64,000 nucleotides of DNA, taken from Sphingomonas sp. S2M10 (GTDB lineage: Bacteria; Pseudomonadota; Alphaproteobacteria; Sphingomonadales; Sphingomonadaceae). The stretch covers positions 62,001 to 126,000 of the forward strand of contig NZ_JAAILI010000079.1 of assembly GCF_012650175.1 (NCBI RefSeq). Direction: 5' to 3'. Of this stretch, positions 17,338-28,924 are shown piece after piece (the stretch's first letter is position 1; every line of letters starts with the position of its first letter). The translations under genes were made by a program, and so were the position numbers. Below the pieces are notes generated by a model. The model was not told where the DNA came from and searched no databases. It worked only from the letters and a program-made list of their open reading frames with translations.

Positions 17338-19368
17338 TTACCAGATATGCACGCGCTGCTCGGGGGCGAGGTACAGCTTGTCGCCCGGCTTGATGTCGAA
17401 CGCCTTGTACCAGGCATCGACGTTGCGCACCACGCCGTTGACGCGCGCGGTCGCCGGCGAGTGCGGATCGACGACGAGCTGCTGACGCAGCGCATCCTCG
17501 CGCACCTTCACCCGCCAGGCCTGGCCCCAGCCGAGGAAGAAGCGCTGGTCGCCGCTCAGGCCGTCCACCATCTTCGCCTTGCCGTGCTTGGCCTGATACT
17601 TCTGATAGGCGCCATATGCCGCCTCCACGCCGCCCAGATCGCCGATATTCTCGCCGAGCGTGAGCTTGCCGTTGATCTTCATGCCCGGCAGCGGCTCATA
17701 GGTGTCATACTGGCCGGCCAGCGCCACGGTGCGCGCGCTGAAGTCGGCCTTGGCCTTCGGGGTCCACCAATTCTCCAGCTTGCCGGTCGGGCCGAACATG
17801 CTGCCCTGGTCGTCGAAGCCATGGCCCATTTCGTGGCCGATCACCGCGCCGATCGCGCCGTAATTGACTGCCGGATCGGCATTGGGATCGAAGAAGGGCG
17901 GCTGCAGGATCGCCGCCGGGAAGGTGATCTGGTTGGACAGCGGATTGTAATAGGCGTTCACCGTCTGCGGCGTCATCGCCCATAGCGTGCGGTCAACCGG
18001 CTTGGGAAAGCGCGACAGCGCCAGCTGGTGCTGGAACTCGCCCGAACGCATCACGTTGCCGAGCAGATCGCCACGCTCCACGCTGAGCGACGAATAGTCG
18101 ATATACTTTTCGGGATGGCCGATGCGCGGCTCGAACGCGGCCAGCTTGGCGAGCGCGGCCTTGCGGGTCGGCTCGTCCATCCAGGTCGAGGCCTCGATCC
18201 GCTCGCGATAGGAATCGCGCAGATTCTCGATCAGCTCGGCCATCTGCTTTTCCGCCTCGGGCGGATAATATTTGGCGACATAGGCCTTGCCGACCGCCTC
18301 GCCGAGCGCGCCGTTGACCATCTGCACGCCGCGCTTCCAGCGCTCGCGCTGCGCCGGCACGCCGGACAGCGTCTTCGAGTAGAAGTCGAACCGCGCCTGA
18401 TCGAACGCCTTGGGCAGATAGGTCGCATGATCGCTGACGAAGCGATACGCCAGATAATCCTTCCAGGTGGACAGCGGCGTTTCGGCAAAGATCTTGCCCA
18501 GCGCGATCAGCGCGGTGTTCTGCGCCATCAGGATCTGCGGCGAGCTGTCGACGCCCGCGGTCTTCAGCATCAGCGCCCAGTCGAACTCGGGCGCCTTGGC
18601 CTTCAGGCCGGCGATCGTCTGCGGGTCGTTGAGCTTGGCGATGTCGCGGCTCTGCTCGGGCGACCACTGCACCTTGGCCATCGCCATTTCGAGCGCGACG
18701 ATCGCATCGGCCTTCGCCGACGCATCGGGGATGCCCGCCAGTTCCTGCATCTGCTGCACATAGGCGCGATAGGCCTTGCGGAAACCCTCGAATTTTTCGC
18801 CCGGATTCAGGAAATAGTCCCGCGGCATGCCCAGGCTGCCCTGCCCGACCCCAGCGGTGTAGCGGGTCGGATCGGCAAAGCCCGGCGAGATGTCCACTTC
18901 CACCGGCGTGGCATAGCCGACGGTGGCGAACAGCACCTGCAGCGCCGACTTGTCCTGCACGCCGGCGATGCGCGCGAGATAGGGCTTGAGCGGCGCGGTA
19001 CCGCGTGCCTCGATGCCGGCCTCGTCCATCCAGCTGGCGTAGAAATCGCCGATCTGCTTGCCGCTGGCGCCATAGGCCGCGGGGTTCTTCGCCATGTCGT
19101 CGAGCAGCGTGCGTACGTTGTTCTCGGCCGCCAGCGCCAGATCGACGAACGGACCGGCAGAGGTGCGATCGGCGGCGATCTGGGTGCGATCGGCCCAGCC
19201 GCCATTGGCGTAGGTCCAGAAGTCGTCGCCAGGCTTCACCCCGGGCTTCTGCGCGGTCATGTCGACGCCGAAGCTGCCATAATAGGGCTTGCCGGTCTGG
19301 GCCAGCGCGGGCGCGGAGGCGAGCAGCGCCGCAGCGCCGGTGAGAAATAAGGAACGACGCATTTTCAT
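17338..19368 (-). CDS. M13 family (neprilysin-type) zinc metallopeptidase
   Basis: A 676-residue exported endopeptidase. A signal peptide (LFLTGAAALLASAPALAQ) is followed by the M13 N-terminal domain with KPGDDFWTYANGGW. The zinc site is VIGHEMGHGFDD (His512, Glu513, His516) with the third ligand Glu573 in GENIGDLGG. NAYYNPLSNQITFPAAILQ precedes it, as in neprilysins. It is expected to degrade peptides in the periplasm or outside, which fits the nearby peptide symporter. The start at 19368 (MKMRRS) or 19362 (MRRS) gives the same mature protein. Confidence 0.94.
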   Translation of the reverse strand: MKMRRSLFLTGAAALLASAPALAQTGKPYYGSFGVDMTAQKPGVKPGDDFWTYANGGWADRTQIAADRTSAGPFVDLALAAENNVRTLLDDMAKNPAAYGASGKQIGDFYASWMDEAGIEARGTAPLKPYLARIAGVQDKSALQVLFATVGYATPVEVDISPGFADPTRYTAGVGQGSLGMPRDYFLNPGEKFEGFRKAYRAYVQQMQELAGIPDASAKADAIVALEMAMAKVQWSPEQSRDIAKLNDPQTIAGLKAKAPEFDWALMLKTAGVDSSPQILMAQNTALIALGKIFAETPLSTWKDYLAYRFVSDHATYLPKAFDQARFDFYSKTLSGVPAQRERWKRGVQMVNGALGEAVGKAYVAKYYPPEAEKQMAELIENLRDSYRERIEASTWMDEPTRKAALAKLAAFEPRIGHPEKYIDYSSLSVERGDLLGNVMRSGEFQHQLALSRFPKPVDRTLWAMTPQTVNAYYNPLSNQITFPAAILQPPFFDPNADPAVNYGAIGAVIGHEMGHGFDDQGSMFGPTGKLENWWTPKAKADFSARTVALAGQYDTYEPLPGMKINGKLTLGENIGDLGGVEAAYGAYQKYQAKHGKAKMVDGLSGDQRFFLGWGQAWRVKVREDALRQQLVVDPHSPATARVNGVVRNVDAWYKAFDIKPGDKLYLAPEQRVHIW

Positions 19369-19470
19369 GATGTTAGGCTTCCCCACCTCGATGTGTATTA
19401 CCGGAGTGTAACGGCCCGTTTCGTGCGTCGCAATGGAATTTTGTTTCACGCGTTACTGCCCGATGGGGCA

Positions 19471-19503
19471 TCCCTTCTCCCGGCTTTCGAGCGGGAGAAG
19501 GGA
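19471..19503. terminator. Hairpin downstream of acs
   Basis: A perfect 12-bp stem (19471-19482 with 19492-19503) with a nine-base loop lies five bases after the acs stop codon on the minus strand. No U-run follows. Confidence 0.5.
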
Positions 19504-19508
19504 CAGGA

Positions 19509-21446
<1,938 letters not shown>

Positions 21447-21582
21447 CAAGACCCCTCCTGGTCGTGAAGGCATCTAGGGTCGCACAGGGTGGATAGGCAA
21501 GGCGCAGTGCCGCGCAACTTCGTTACAAAGTGCAAACATATTTCAGTGGATCGGCGCCACCGTATCAGTAATATAAGACGCT

Positions 21583-23064
21583 ATGGCACGACCTGCGCTT
21601 GCTCTGTTGCTCTGTGCGGCACTGCCGCTTGCAGCCTGCTCTACCGGTTCCGCCCACCCGCAAGAGGCCGCCGCGCCGATCGATCTGCCCGATCGATATT
21701 CGGTCGATCCACAGCAGCAGGCACGCGAAGATCTGTCGCGCTGGTGGGACAAGTTCGACGATCCGATGCTCGGCCAGCTGATCGGCCAGGCGCAGACCGC
21801 GAACCTGGACATCGCCCAGGCCGTGATCCGGCTCCGCCAGGCGCGGGAATCGCTGGTCCAGTCGCGCGCCGCGTTGTTCCCCACGATCAGCGGGTCGGCC
21901 GGCTATTCGCGCAACGAGCCGCTGCGCGGCGGCACCACCACCACCCGGCTGCCCGACGGCACGATCGGCTCCTTCTCGCAAGGCGGCAGCAGCAACTTCT
22001 CGCTCGGGCTTGATGCCAGCTATCAGGTCGATCTGTTCGGCGGCGTGCGCAGCAGCGTGCGCGGCGCCCGCGCCAGCGTAGAGGCGGCAGGGTTCAACCG
22101 CGCCGCGGTGCTGCTTTCGGTCGAATCCGAAACCGCGCGCAACTATGTGCTGGCCCGGCTGGCCCAGGCGCAGCTCGCCAATGCGCGCGAGAGCCTCGCC
22201 ATCCAGGACGAAAATCTCCAGATCGCCCAGTGGCGCGTGCAGGCGGGCCTGGTCTCCTCGCTCGATGCCGAGCAGGCCCGTGCCCAGCGCGCGCAGACCG
22301 CCGCCACCATCCCGCAGCTGGAAAGCGGCTATGCCGGCAACGTCGCGCGGCTGGGCGTACTGACCGGCCAGACCCCCGGCGCGCTGCGCGCCGCCTTGGA
22401 AGCGCAGAAGCCGATCCCGCGCGGCCCCGCCAGCGTCGCCGCCGGCATCCCCGCCGACGCGCTCCGCCAGCGGCCCGATGTGCGCGCCGCCGAGCGCAAC
22501 CTCGCCGTTGCCACCGCGCAGATCGGCGTTTCGCGCGCGCAACTTTACCCCAGCCTGGCGCTCGGCGGCAGCATCAGCGCGGGGAGCAGCTCGTTCGGCG
22601 CGCTGCTCGACCTGATCACCGGCCGCGCCTTCGCCAATGTCGCCCAGACGATTTTCGATTCCGGCCGGCTGCGCAGCCAGCTTCGCTCCGCCCGCGCCGG
22701 CGCGGACGGCGCCTTCTATGCCTACAAGGCCAGCGTGCTGCAGGCGATGGAGGAGATCGAGAATGCGATCGTGGCGCTGCAGGCCGCCCGCACGCGCGAG
22801 GCCGAGTTCCGCACCGCGCTGGAGGCGGCGAACAACCAGGCGCTGCTCGCCCGCTTCCGCTACCGTTCGGGTCTGACCGACTTCACCACGCTCAACCAGT
22901 CCGAAAGCACGTTGCTTTCGGCCAAGAACGGCCTCGCCCAGGCCGAATCCGAACAGGCGACCGCGCTGATCCAGCTCTATGTCGCGCTGGGCGGCGGCTG
23001 GGACGAAGCCGCGCCCATCCCGCCCCTCCCTCCAAGAACAGGCAGCGCCACCGATGGCCAGTGA
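21583..23064 (+). CDS. TolC/OprM-like outer membrane efflux lipoprotein (NodT family)
   Basis: A 493-residue outer-membrane channel. A lipoprotein signal ends LPLAACS with lipidated Cys19. Two OEP repeats form the helical barrel; LRQRPDVRAAERNLAVATAQ is the typical NodT/OprM segment in the second. It begins a four-gene operon: its end overlaps the adaptor gene by 11 bases. With the adaptor and the ABC pair it would make a tripartite export machine spanning both membranes. Confidence 0.92.
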   Translation: MARPALALLLCAALPLAACSTGSAHPQEAAAPIDLPDRYSVDPQQQAREDLSRWWDKFDDPMLGQLIGQAQTANLDIAQAVIRLRQARESLVQSRAALFPTISGSAGYSRNEPLRGGTTTTRLPDGTIGSFSQGGSSNFSLGLDASYQVDLFGGVRSSVRGARASVEAAGFNRAAVLLSVESETARNYVLARLAQAQLANARESLAIQDENLQIAQWRVQAGLVSSLDAEQARAQRAQTAATIPQLESGYAGNVARLGVLTGQTPGALRAALEAQKPIPRGPASVAAGIPADALRQRPDVRAAERNLAVATAQIGVSRAQLYPSLALGGSISAGSSSFGALLDLITGRAFANVAQTIFDSGRLRSQLRSARAGADGAFYAYKASVLQAMEEIENAIVALQAARTREAEFRTALEAANNQALLARFRYRSGLTDFTTLNQSESTLLSAKNGLAQAESEQATALIQLYVALGGGWDEAAPIPPLPPRTGSATDGQ

Positions 23065-24388
23065 ACCTCAGGACCTCAACGCCTTTCTGGGCACGAAGCG
23101 TCGCCCTTGGTGGCGGCGGAACCTGCGCTGGATCATCGTCGCGCTGGTCGTGGTGGTGCTGGGGCTGCTGGTCTCGCGCTGCTTCGCGCCCAAGCCGCCG
23201 CCCAGCTACATCATCGCACCCGCCGAAAAGGGCGCGCTGGCGGTCACCGTCTCCGCAACCGGCCGCCTGGCCCCGACGCGGCAGGTGACGGTGGGCTCGG
23301 AAATCTCCGGTCTCGTCCTCAAGGTGCTGGTCGATGTCAACGACCAGGTGACCGAAGGTCAGCCGATCGCGATCATCGACCCCGCACGGCTCGACGACGC
23401 GATTACCCAGAGCCGCGCCGCGCTCGCCGCCAACCAGGCGGCGGTGGCCCAGGCCAGGGCGACCGTGGACGAATCGACCGCGCAGCTCCGCCGCATGGAG
23501 GAGGTCAGCCGGCTGTCGGGCGGCAAGGTACCCGCCAAGACCGAACTCGACACCGCCCGCGCCGCGGTGGCCCGCGCCGTCGCCAATCTGCGCTCGGCCG
23601 AGGCGAATGTCGTTTCCGCCCGCGCCTCGCTCTCGTCGAACCAGACGCAACGAACCCGCTCGATCATCCGCTCGCCCGTCGACGGCGTGGTACTCGCCCG
23701 CCAGGTCGATGCCGGCCAGACGGTCGCCGCATCGTTCAGCACGCCGACCATGTTCGTGATCGCGCAGGACCTGACGCACATGAAGCTGGAGGTCGCGATC
23801 GACGAGGCCGATGTCGGCTCGGTCAAGGTCGGCCTGCCGGCGAGCTTCACGGTCGATGCGTTCCCCGGCCGCACCTTCCCGGCGCAGATCACCCGGGTGG
23901 ACCTCGGCTCGAATCTCACTGCCTCCACCGCGTCGAGCGGCAGCGCGACGGCGAGCAGCACCACCACCGCCAATCAGGTGGTATCCTATGCAGCGGTGCT
24001 GTCGGTCGCCAATCCCGATCTGACGCTGCGCCCGGGCATGACCGCCACCGCGACGATCGGCGTGGAGAAGCTGGAGAATGCGCTGCTGATCGCGAACGGC
24101 GCCTTGCGCTTCACCCCCGAGCAGAGCGGCGCCAAGTCCGGCGGTGGTGGCGGCATCCAGTTCGGGCCGCGCCGGCAGGATCAGCAAAAGGCGATCGGCC
24201 GCGGCAGCAAGCAGACGGTCTATGTCGTCGGCAAGGACGGCAAGCCCGAGAAGGTGGACGTCGTCACCGGGCCGAGCGACGGCAGCCGCACCGCGGTGAC
24301 CAGCACCAAGCTCACCCCCGGCATGAAGGTGATCGTCGGCGTCCAGGCCGACGGCGCGGCCAAGCCCGCGAAGGACGACCAGGACTGA
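23054..24388 (+). CDS. MacA-like periplasmic adaptor (HlyD/RND-MFP family)
   Basis: A 444-residue membrane-fusion protein. It has a cytosolic N-terminus with WWRRN, one membrane helix at about residues 24-42, then ISGLVLKVLVDVNDQVTEGQ and RSPVDGVVLARQVDAGQTV (split lipoyl domain) around a coiled-coil hairpin, and a beta-barrel. A Gly/Ser/Thr-rich insertion occurs near residues 290-315. It couples the MacB-like ABC pump to the TolC-like channel. The start at 23054 overlaps the upstream gene by 11 bases. Confidence 0.9.
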   Translation: MASEPQDLNAFLGTKRRPWWRRNLRWIIVALVVVVLGLLVSRCFAPKPPPSYIIAPAEKGALAVTVSATGRLAPTRQVTVGSEISGLVLKVLVDVNDQVTEGQPIAIIDPARLDDAITQSRAALAANQAAVAQARATVDESTAQLRRMEEVSRLSGGKVPAKTELDTARAAVARAVANLRSAEANVVSARASLSSNQTQRTRSIIRSPVDGVVLARQVDAGQTVAASFSTPTMFVIAQDLTHMKLEVAIDEADVGSVKVGLPASFTVDAFPGRTFPAQITRVDLGSNLTASTASSGSATASSTTTANQVVSYAAVLSVANPDLTLRPGMTATATIGVEKLENALLIANGALRFTPEQSGAKSGGGGGIQFGPRRQDQQKAIGRGSKQTVYVVGKDGKPEKVDVVTGPSDGSRTAVTSTKLTPGMKVIVGVQADGAAKPAKDDQD

Positions 24389-24389
24389 C

Positions 24390-25100
24390 ATGGCCGAGCC
24401 GCTGATCCAGCTCCAGAGCATCACCAAGACGTTCGGCGAAGGGCCGACCGCGTTTCAGGCGCTCAAGGGCGTCGATCTCGCGATCGATGCCGGCGCGTTC
24501 CTGGCGGTGATGGGGGCGTCGGGATCGGGCAAGTCGACGACGATGAACATCCTCGGCTGCCTCGATGTCCCCACCGGCGGCAGCTATCGGTTCCGCGGCG
24601 TCCATGTCGAACAGCTGGACCGCGACCAGCGCGCCTATCTGCGCCGCCGCTATCTCGGCTTCGTGTTCCAGGGCTTCAACCTGCTCGCGCGCACCACCGC
24701 GCTGGAAAATGTCGAGCTGCCGCTGCTCTATCGCGGCGAACACCGCAAGGCGCGGCGCGCGGCGGCGATGGCGGCGCTGGAACAGGTGGGCCTCGCCCCC
24801 TGGGCGGACCACACCCCCGCCGAACTGTCCGGCGGCCAGCAGCAGCGCGTCGCCATCGCCCGCGCGATCGTCACCCAGCCCGACGTGCTGCTGGCGGACG
24901 AACCCACCGGCAATCTAGACAGCGAACGTTCGGTGGAAATCATGAAGCTGCTCCAGCGACTGAACGCCGACATGGGCATCACCGTACTGATGGTCACCCA
25001 CGAGCCGGACATGGCCGCCTTCGCCAAGACGATCGTGCATTTCAAGGACGGGCTGGTGGAGCGCCACGAGGCCACCGCCGGCGCCGGCGCGGGGGCCTGA
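24390..25100 (+). CDS. ABC transporter ATP-binding protein, MacB/LolD type
   Basis: A 236-residue ATPase with Walker A GASGSGKST near 41-49, Q-loop VFQGFNLL, signature LSGGQQQRVAIARA near 145-158 and Walker B VLLADEPTGNLD. The MacB-type nucleotide-binding domain is a separate polypeptide here, unlike the fused MacB of Escherichia coli. The gene starts two bases after the adaptor stop and four bases before the permease, so translation is probably coupled. The substrate (drug, peptide or lipid) is unknown. Confidence 0.94.
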   Translation: MAEPLIQLQSITKTFGEGPTAFQALKGVDLAIDAGAFLAVMGASGSGKSTTMNILGCLDVPTGGSYRFRGVHVEQLDRDQRAYLRRRYLGFVFQGFNLLARTTALENVELPLLYRGEHRKARRAAAMAALEQVGLAPWADHTPAELSGGQQQRVAIARAIVTQPDVLLADEPTGNLDSERSVEIMKLLQRLNADMGITVLMVTHEPDMAAFAKTIVHFKDGLVERHEATAGAGAGA

Positions 25101-25104
25101 GCCG

Positions 25105-26307
25105 ATGCTGTTCACCACCCTCCTCCTGTCGCTGCGCGAGATCCGTCGTCACATCCTGCGGTCGTTCCTGACGACGCTGGGCATCATTATCGGGGTCGCG
25201 GCGGTGATCACCATGGTGACGCTGGGCAACGGCGTCTCCGCCTCGGTGCAGGAATCGATCAGCTCGCTCGGCAACAATACGCTGACGGTATTTCCCAGCG
25301 GCGGACGCGGACGCGGCGGCAGCGCCCCGCCGCCCAGTTTCGAGAATGCCGATGTGCAGGCGATCCGCCAGCAGGTGAGCGGCGTCAGCGCGGTAGCCCC
25401 TCAGGCGTCGTCCTCGGCACTCGCGGTGCGCAATGCCCAGAACTGGACCGCCTCGGTCACCGGGACCAGCAACGATTATTTCGACGCGCAGAATCTGGAA
25501 TTCGCCGGCGGCCGGCGTTTCAGCGCGGCCGAGCAGAGCGCCGGCAAGTCGGTCTGCGTGATCGGCGACACGATCCGCGCCAACTTGTTCGCCGACGAGG
25601 ATCCGGTGGGCGAGCGCTTCCGCCTCGGCACGGTCAGCTGCGAAGTGATCGGGGTACTGAAAAAGCGCGACAATGCCGGGTTCAGCGATCCCAACTCCAC
25701 CGTGGTGCTGCCGTTGAAGACGGTACAGCGCCGCTTCGTCGGCAACCAGAACGTGCTGGCGATCCAGATCGCGGTGGCCAAAGGCTATGACACCGCAACC
25801 GTCAAGCAGTCGCTGGTCGGCCTGTTGCGCGAGCGCCGCCACCTCGCCCCCGGACAGCCGGATAATTTCGACATCTTCGACAGCGCCGAATTCGCCTCCA
25901 CCGTGCAGAATCAGATGCAGCAGATGACGCTGTTCGTTGCCGCAATCGCCGCGGTGAGCCTGCTCGTCGGCGGCATCGGCATCATGAACATCATGCTGGT
26001 GTCGGTCACCGAACGCACCCGCGAGATCGGCATCCGCCTCGCTATCGGCGCGCTCGGCACCGAAGTGCTGCTGCAGTTCCTGGTCGAGGCGATCGCGCTT
26101 TCCTGCCTGGGCGGGCTGGTCGGCGTGGTGCTCGCCTTCTTCGCCTCCTGGGGGCTGGCGGCACTCGCCAAGCTGCCCTTCCAGTTCGACCTGTCGATCA
26201 ACCTGCTCAGCTTCGCGATCTCGGCGCTGATCGGCATCGTGTTCGGCTTCTTCCCGGCGCGGCGCGCCGCCGCGCTCAATCCGATCGACGCGCTGCGGCA
26301 CGAGTAG
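25105..26307 (+). CDS. MacB-type ABC transporter permease
   Basis: A 400-residue protein with the MacB/FtsX layout: membrane helix 1 near residues 20-45, a large periplasmic domain (about 50-270), and three C-terminal helices. IGVAAVITMVTLGNGVSASV, VGGIGIMNIMLVSVTERTRE and FFPARRAAALNPIDALRHE are family hallmarks. It acts by mechanotransmission with the separate ATPase and adaptor. Its last 32 bases overlap the end of the convergent MocA-like gene. Confidence 0.93.
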   Translation: MLFTTLLLSLREIRRHILRSFLTTLGIIIGVAAVITMVTLGNGVSASVQESISSLGNNTLTVFPSGGRGRGGSAPPPSFENADVQAIRQQVSGVSAVAPQASSSALAVRNAQNWTASVTGTSNDYFDAQNLEFAGGRRFSAAEQSAGKSVCVIGDTIRANLFADEDPVGERFRLGTVSCEVIGVLKKRDNAGFSDPNSTVVLPLKTVQRRFVGNQNVLAIQIAVAKGYDTATVKQSLVGLLRERRHLAPGQPDNFDIFDSAEFASTVQNQMQQMTLFVAAIAAVSLLVGGIGIMNIMLVSVTERTREIGIRLAIGALGTEVLLQFLVEAIALSCLGGLVGVVLAFFASWGLAALAKLPFQFDLSINLLSFAISALIGIVFGFFPARRAAALNPIDALRHE

Positions 26308-26890
26308 CCAGGGCCGTCTCGCGCGCGCGCAGGGCGTCCAGGTCCTCGCGCGTGTCGATATCGACCAGCTCCTCGGGCCGGGTGATGACATGGTGGCCGC
26401 GCAGGATCAGCGCGCGCGCGCCGCTGTCGCCCTTCAGGCTGCACAGCTCGGCAAAATGGTCGCGGCCGATCAGCGCCGGCGGCATCGGCTGCACGCCGTC
26501 GCTGGAGGCGACCACCGTCCCGCCATGGTCCGAGGCGTCGAACAGCCGGTAGCAATGCGCGGCGGTGACGCGCGGCATGTCCGCCAGCGCGATCAGCACG
26601 CCCTCGGCGCCCGCCGCCTCCGCCGCCTGGACGCCGTAGCGCACCGACCAGGCCTGGCCGCGCGACGGATCGGGATTCTCGACCTGCTCGAACCCGCATG
26701 CGGCGAAATCGAGCGCGGTCTGGGATACCACCGCGATCCGCTTGAGGAACGGCATCTTCTCCAGCGCGGTCACGACGTGGAAGGCCAGCGGGTGGCCGAG
26801 ATATTCCTCGGTCAGCTTGTCGCCGTCGACGAACCGCTCGGACTTGCCGGCGGCGAGCAGGACGAGCGCGGTATTTTCAGGCTTCAGCAT
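26276..26890 (-). CDS. MocA-like nucleotidyltransferase
   Basis: A 204-residue member of the MobA/MocA group. VLLAAGKSERFVDGDKL is the nucleotide-binding loop, and ALADMPRVTAAHCYRLF and DIDTREDLDALR are conserved. MocA adds CMP to molybdopterin cofactor, giving the MCD form used by xanthine dehydrogenase-type enzymes. It is encoded directly after XdhC with a 14-base overlap, which supports a role in molybdoenzyme maturation. No molybdoenzyme subunit is in the window. Its 3' end overlaps the permease gene on the opposite strand. Confidence 0.85.
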   Translation of the reverse strand: MLKPENTALVLLAAGKSERFVDGDKLTEEYLGHPLAFHVVTALEKMPFLKRIAVVSQTALDFAACGFEQVENPDPSRGQAWSVRYGVQAAEAAGAEGVLIALADMPRVTAAHCYRLFDASDHGGTVVASSDGVQPMPPALIGRDHFAELCSLKGDSGARALILRGHHVITRPEELVDIDTREDLDALRARETALATRAAARRSD

Positions 26891-27788
26891 GGAAGGTCTT
26901 CACCATGGCGGCGGCGATGGACAGGGCGATCTCCGATGGACCGATCGCCCCGATCGAAAGCCCCGCCGGTCCTTCGATCCGCGCGAGATCCTGCGCTGAG
27001 ACGCCCGCCGCGCCAAGTCGTTCCAGCCGCGCCGCATGGCTGCGCCGCGAGCCGAGCGCGGCGACATAGCCGCTGGGGTGCGCCAGCGCCGCGATCAGGG
27101 CCGCATCGTCGATCTTGGGATCATGACTCAGCGTCACCACCGCGGTCGCCGGATCGGGGCGGAGCGCGGTCACCGCCTCGTCCGGCCAGCGATCGTCGAG
27201 CGTCACGTGCGGGAAGCGCTCCTCGGTTAGGAACCGCCCGCGCGGATCGATCACGGTCGTGGCGATGCCCAGTTCCCGCGCGAGCCCCGCCAGCGCCTGC
27301 GCGATCTGCACCGCGCCCACGATCAGCAGCCGCCGCGGCGGATCATAGCGGTTGACGAAGCCGCCCGCACCGATCGCGCTCTGCCCGGTGGCCAGATCGG
27401 TACCCACCTCCAACGGGCGGCCTTCCGCGCGCGCTTCGCGGATCGCGTCGAACAGCGCGGGCGGAAAGCCTGTTGCCGAGACCGGCTGGACCAGCACCGC
27501 GATCTGCCCGCCGCAAGGCAAGCCCACTTCCCACGCCGCCGCATCGGCGACGCCATAGTCCTTTACGATCGCGGGCGCGCCGGCGATCACCTCGGCGGCG
27601 GTCTGCAGGATGTCGGTCTCGACGCAGCCGCCGGAGACCGAGCCCTCGAACCGCCCGTCCGCATGCACCAGCAGATGGCTGCCGCGCGGGCGCGGCGCCG
27701 AGCCCCAGGTGGTCACCACCGTCGCCAGCGCCATGCGCGCGCCCCGCCAGGCCTCTGCGGCTGCCAGTACGCTGTCGTTGTCGGCCAT
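26877..27788 (-). CDS. XdhC family molybdoenzyme maturation factor
   Basis: A 303-residue protein with the XdhC/CoxI N-terminal domain (GSAPRPRGSHLLVHADG, GSVSGGCVETDIL) and the XdhC Rossmann domain (LLIVGAVQIAQALAGLARE, VVTLSHDPKIDD, YVAALGSRRSHAARLERL). XdhC proteins bind molybdenum cofactor, help sulfurate it and insert it into xanthine dehydrogenase-family enzymes. It forms a two-gene operon with the MocA-like gene. The start at 27788 is the first in the frame; the glycerophosphodiesterase gene diverges 55 bases away. Confidence 0.9.
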   Translation of the reverse strand: MADNDSVLAAAEAWRGARMALATVVTTWGSAPRPRGSHLLVHADGRFEGSVSGGCVETDILQTAAEVIAGAPAIVKDYGVADAAAWEVGLPCGGQIAVLVQPVSATGFPPALFDAIREARAEGRPLEVGTDLATGQSAIGAGGFVNRYDPPRRLLIVGAVQIAQALAGLARELGIATTVIDPRGRFLTEERFPHVTLDDRWPDEAVTALRPDPATAVVTLSHDPKIDDAALIAALAHPSGYVAALGSRRSHAARLERLGAAGVSAQDLARIEGPAGLSIGAIGPSEIALSIAAAMVKTFHAEA

Positions 27789-27843
27789 TTTGTCGCGCTC
27801 CCGTCACATCCGCTGCCTAACCGCCTAGCCGAAGGAGAGTTTC

Positions 27844-28914
27844 GTGACGAGATGGATGCTCTTGGCAATGGCCCTGCTGGCGCCTGCCCTCGCTTTCGGA
27901 CAGGATCGGCCCATGCAGAAGCCCATGCCCCGCATCGTCGTGATCGGTCATCGCGGCGCCAGCGGCGAGCGGCCCGAACACACCCTGCTCGCCTATCAGC
28001 GCGCGATCGATCTCGGCGCCGATTTCATCGAGCCGGACCTCGTCCCGACCAAGGACGGCGAACTGGTCGCCCGGCACGAGAATGCGATCACCGACACCAC
28101 CGACGTCGCGGCGCACCCGGAGTTCGCCGATCGCAAGACCACCAAGACGATTGACGGCCAGAGCATCACCGGCTGGTTCACCGAGGATTTCACCCTCGCC
28201 GAGCTGAAGACGCTGCGCGCCAAGGAGCGCCTGCCCAAGCTGCGCCCGGGCAACACCGCCTATGACGGCCAGGCGACGATCCCGACGCTCGACGAGGTGA
28301 TCGCGCTGGCCAAGAAGGAATCCGCACGGCTCCACCGCACGATCGGCATCTATCCCGAGACCAAGCATCCGAGCTATTTCGCCTCGATCGGCCTGCCGCT
28401 GGAGGCGCGCCTCGTCGCCAGGCTCAAGGCCGCCGGCTGGGACCGCGCCGACGCGCCGGTGTTCATCCAGTCGTTCGAGGTGAACAACCTCAAGCAGCTC
28501 AAGACGATGACCAAGGTGCCGCTGATCCAGCTGATGGCCGGCAGCGAAGGCCCGGCCGATCGCGCGGTTGCCAGCTACAAGGAGATGACGACGCCGGCCG
28601 GGCTGAAGGCGGTGGCGCAATACGCCGCCGGGATCGGCCCGGAGCTGACCCAGATCCTGGCCAGCGACGGCACGCCCTCCGCGCTGGTCGCCGATGCCCA
28701 TGCCGCAGGGCTGAAGCTCCATCCCTGGACCTTCCGCGCCGAGAATTTCTTCCTGATGCCCGCTTATCGTATCGGCACCGATCCGGCGACGCACGGCCGG
28801 CTCGCGGAAGAGATCGCCGCCTTCCTCAAGGCGGGAATCGACGGCTTCTTCACCGATTTTCCTTCCATCGGCGTGCCGGCTCGGGATAGCTTCCTGCAGA
28901 ACAACGCCAAGTAA
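27844..28914 (+). CDS. Periplasmic glycerophosphodiester phosphodiesterase
   Basis: A 356-residue GlpQ-type enzyme, hydrolysing glycerophosphodiesters to glycerol-3-phosphate and alcohol. A signal peptide (MLLAMALLAPALAFGQ) precedes the catalytic VIGHRGASGERPEHT (His36, Arg37) and FIEPDLVPTKDGELVARHE. TIGIYPETKHP, LHPWTFRAENFF and IDGFFTDFP are standard GDPD segments. The start is GTG at 27844, with GGAG seven bases upstream. A small lipoprotein follows ten bases after the stop. Confidence 0.93.
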   Translation: MTRWMLLAMALLAPALAFGQDRPMQKPMPRIVVIGHRGASGERPEHTLLAYQRAIDLGADFIEPDLVPTKDGELVARHENAITDTTDVAAHPEFADRKTTKTIDGQSITGWFTEDFTLAELKTLRAKERLPKLRPGNTAYDGQATIPTLDEVIALAKKESARLHRTIGIYPETKHPSYFASIGLPLEARLVARLKAAGWDRADAPVFIQSFEVNNLKQLKTMTKVPLIQLMAGSEGPADRAVASYKEMTTPAGLKAVAQYAAGIGPELTQILASDGTPSALVADAHAAGLKLHPWTFRAENFFLMPAYRIGTDPATHGRLAEEIAAFLKAGIDGFFTDFPSIGVPARDSFLQNNAK

Positions 28915-28924
28915 GGGTCTCTCC

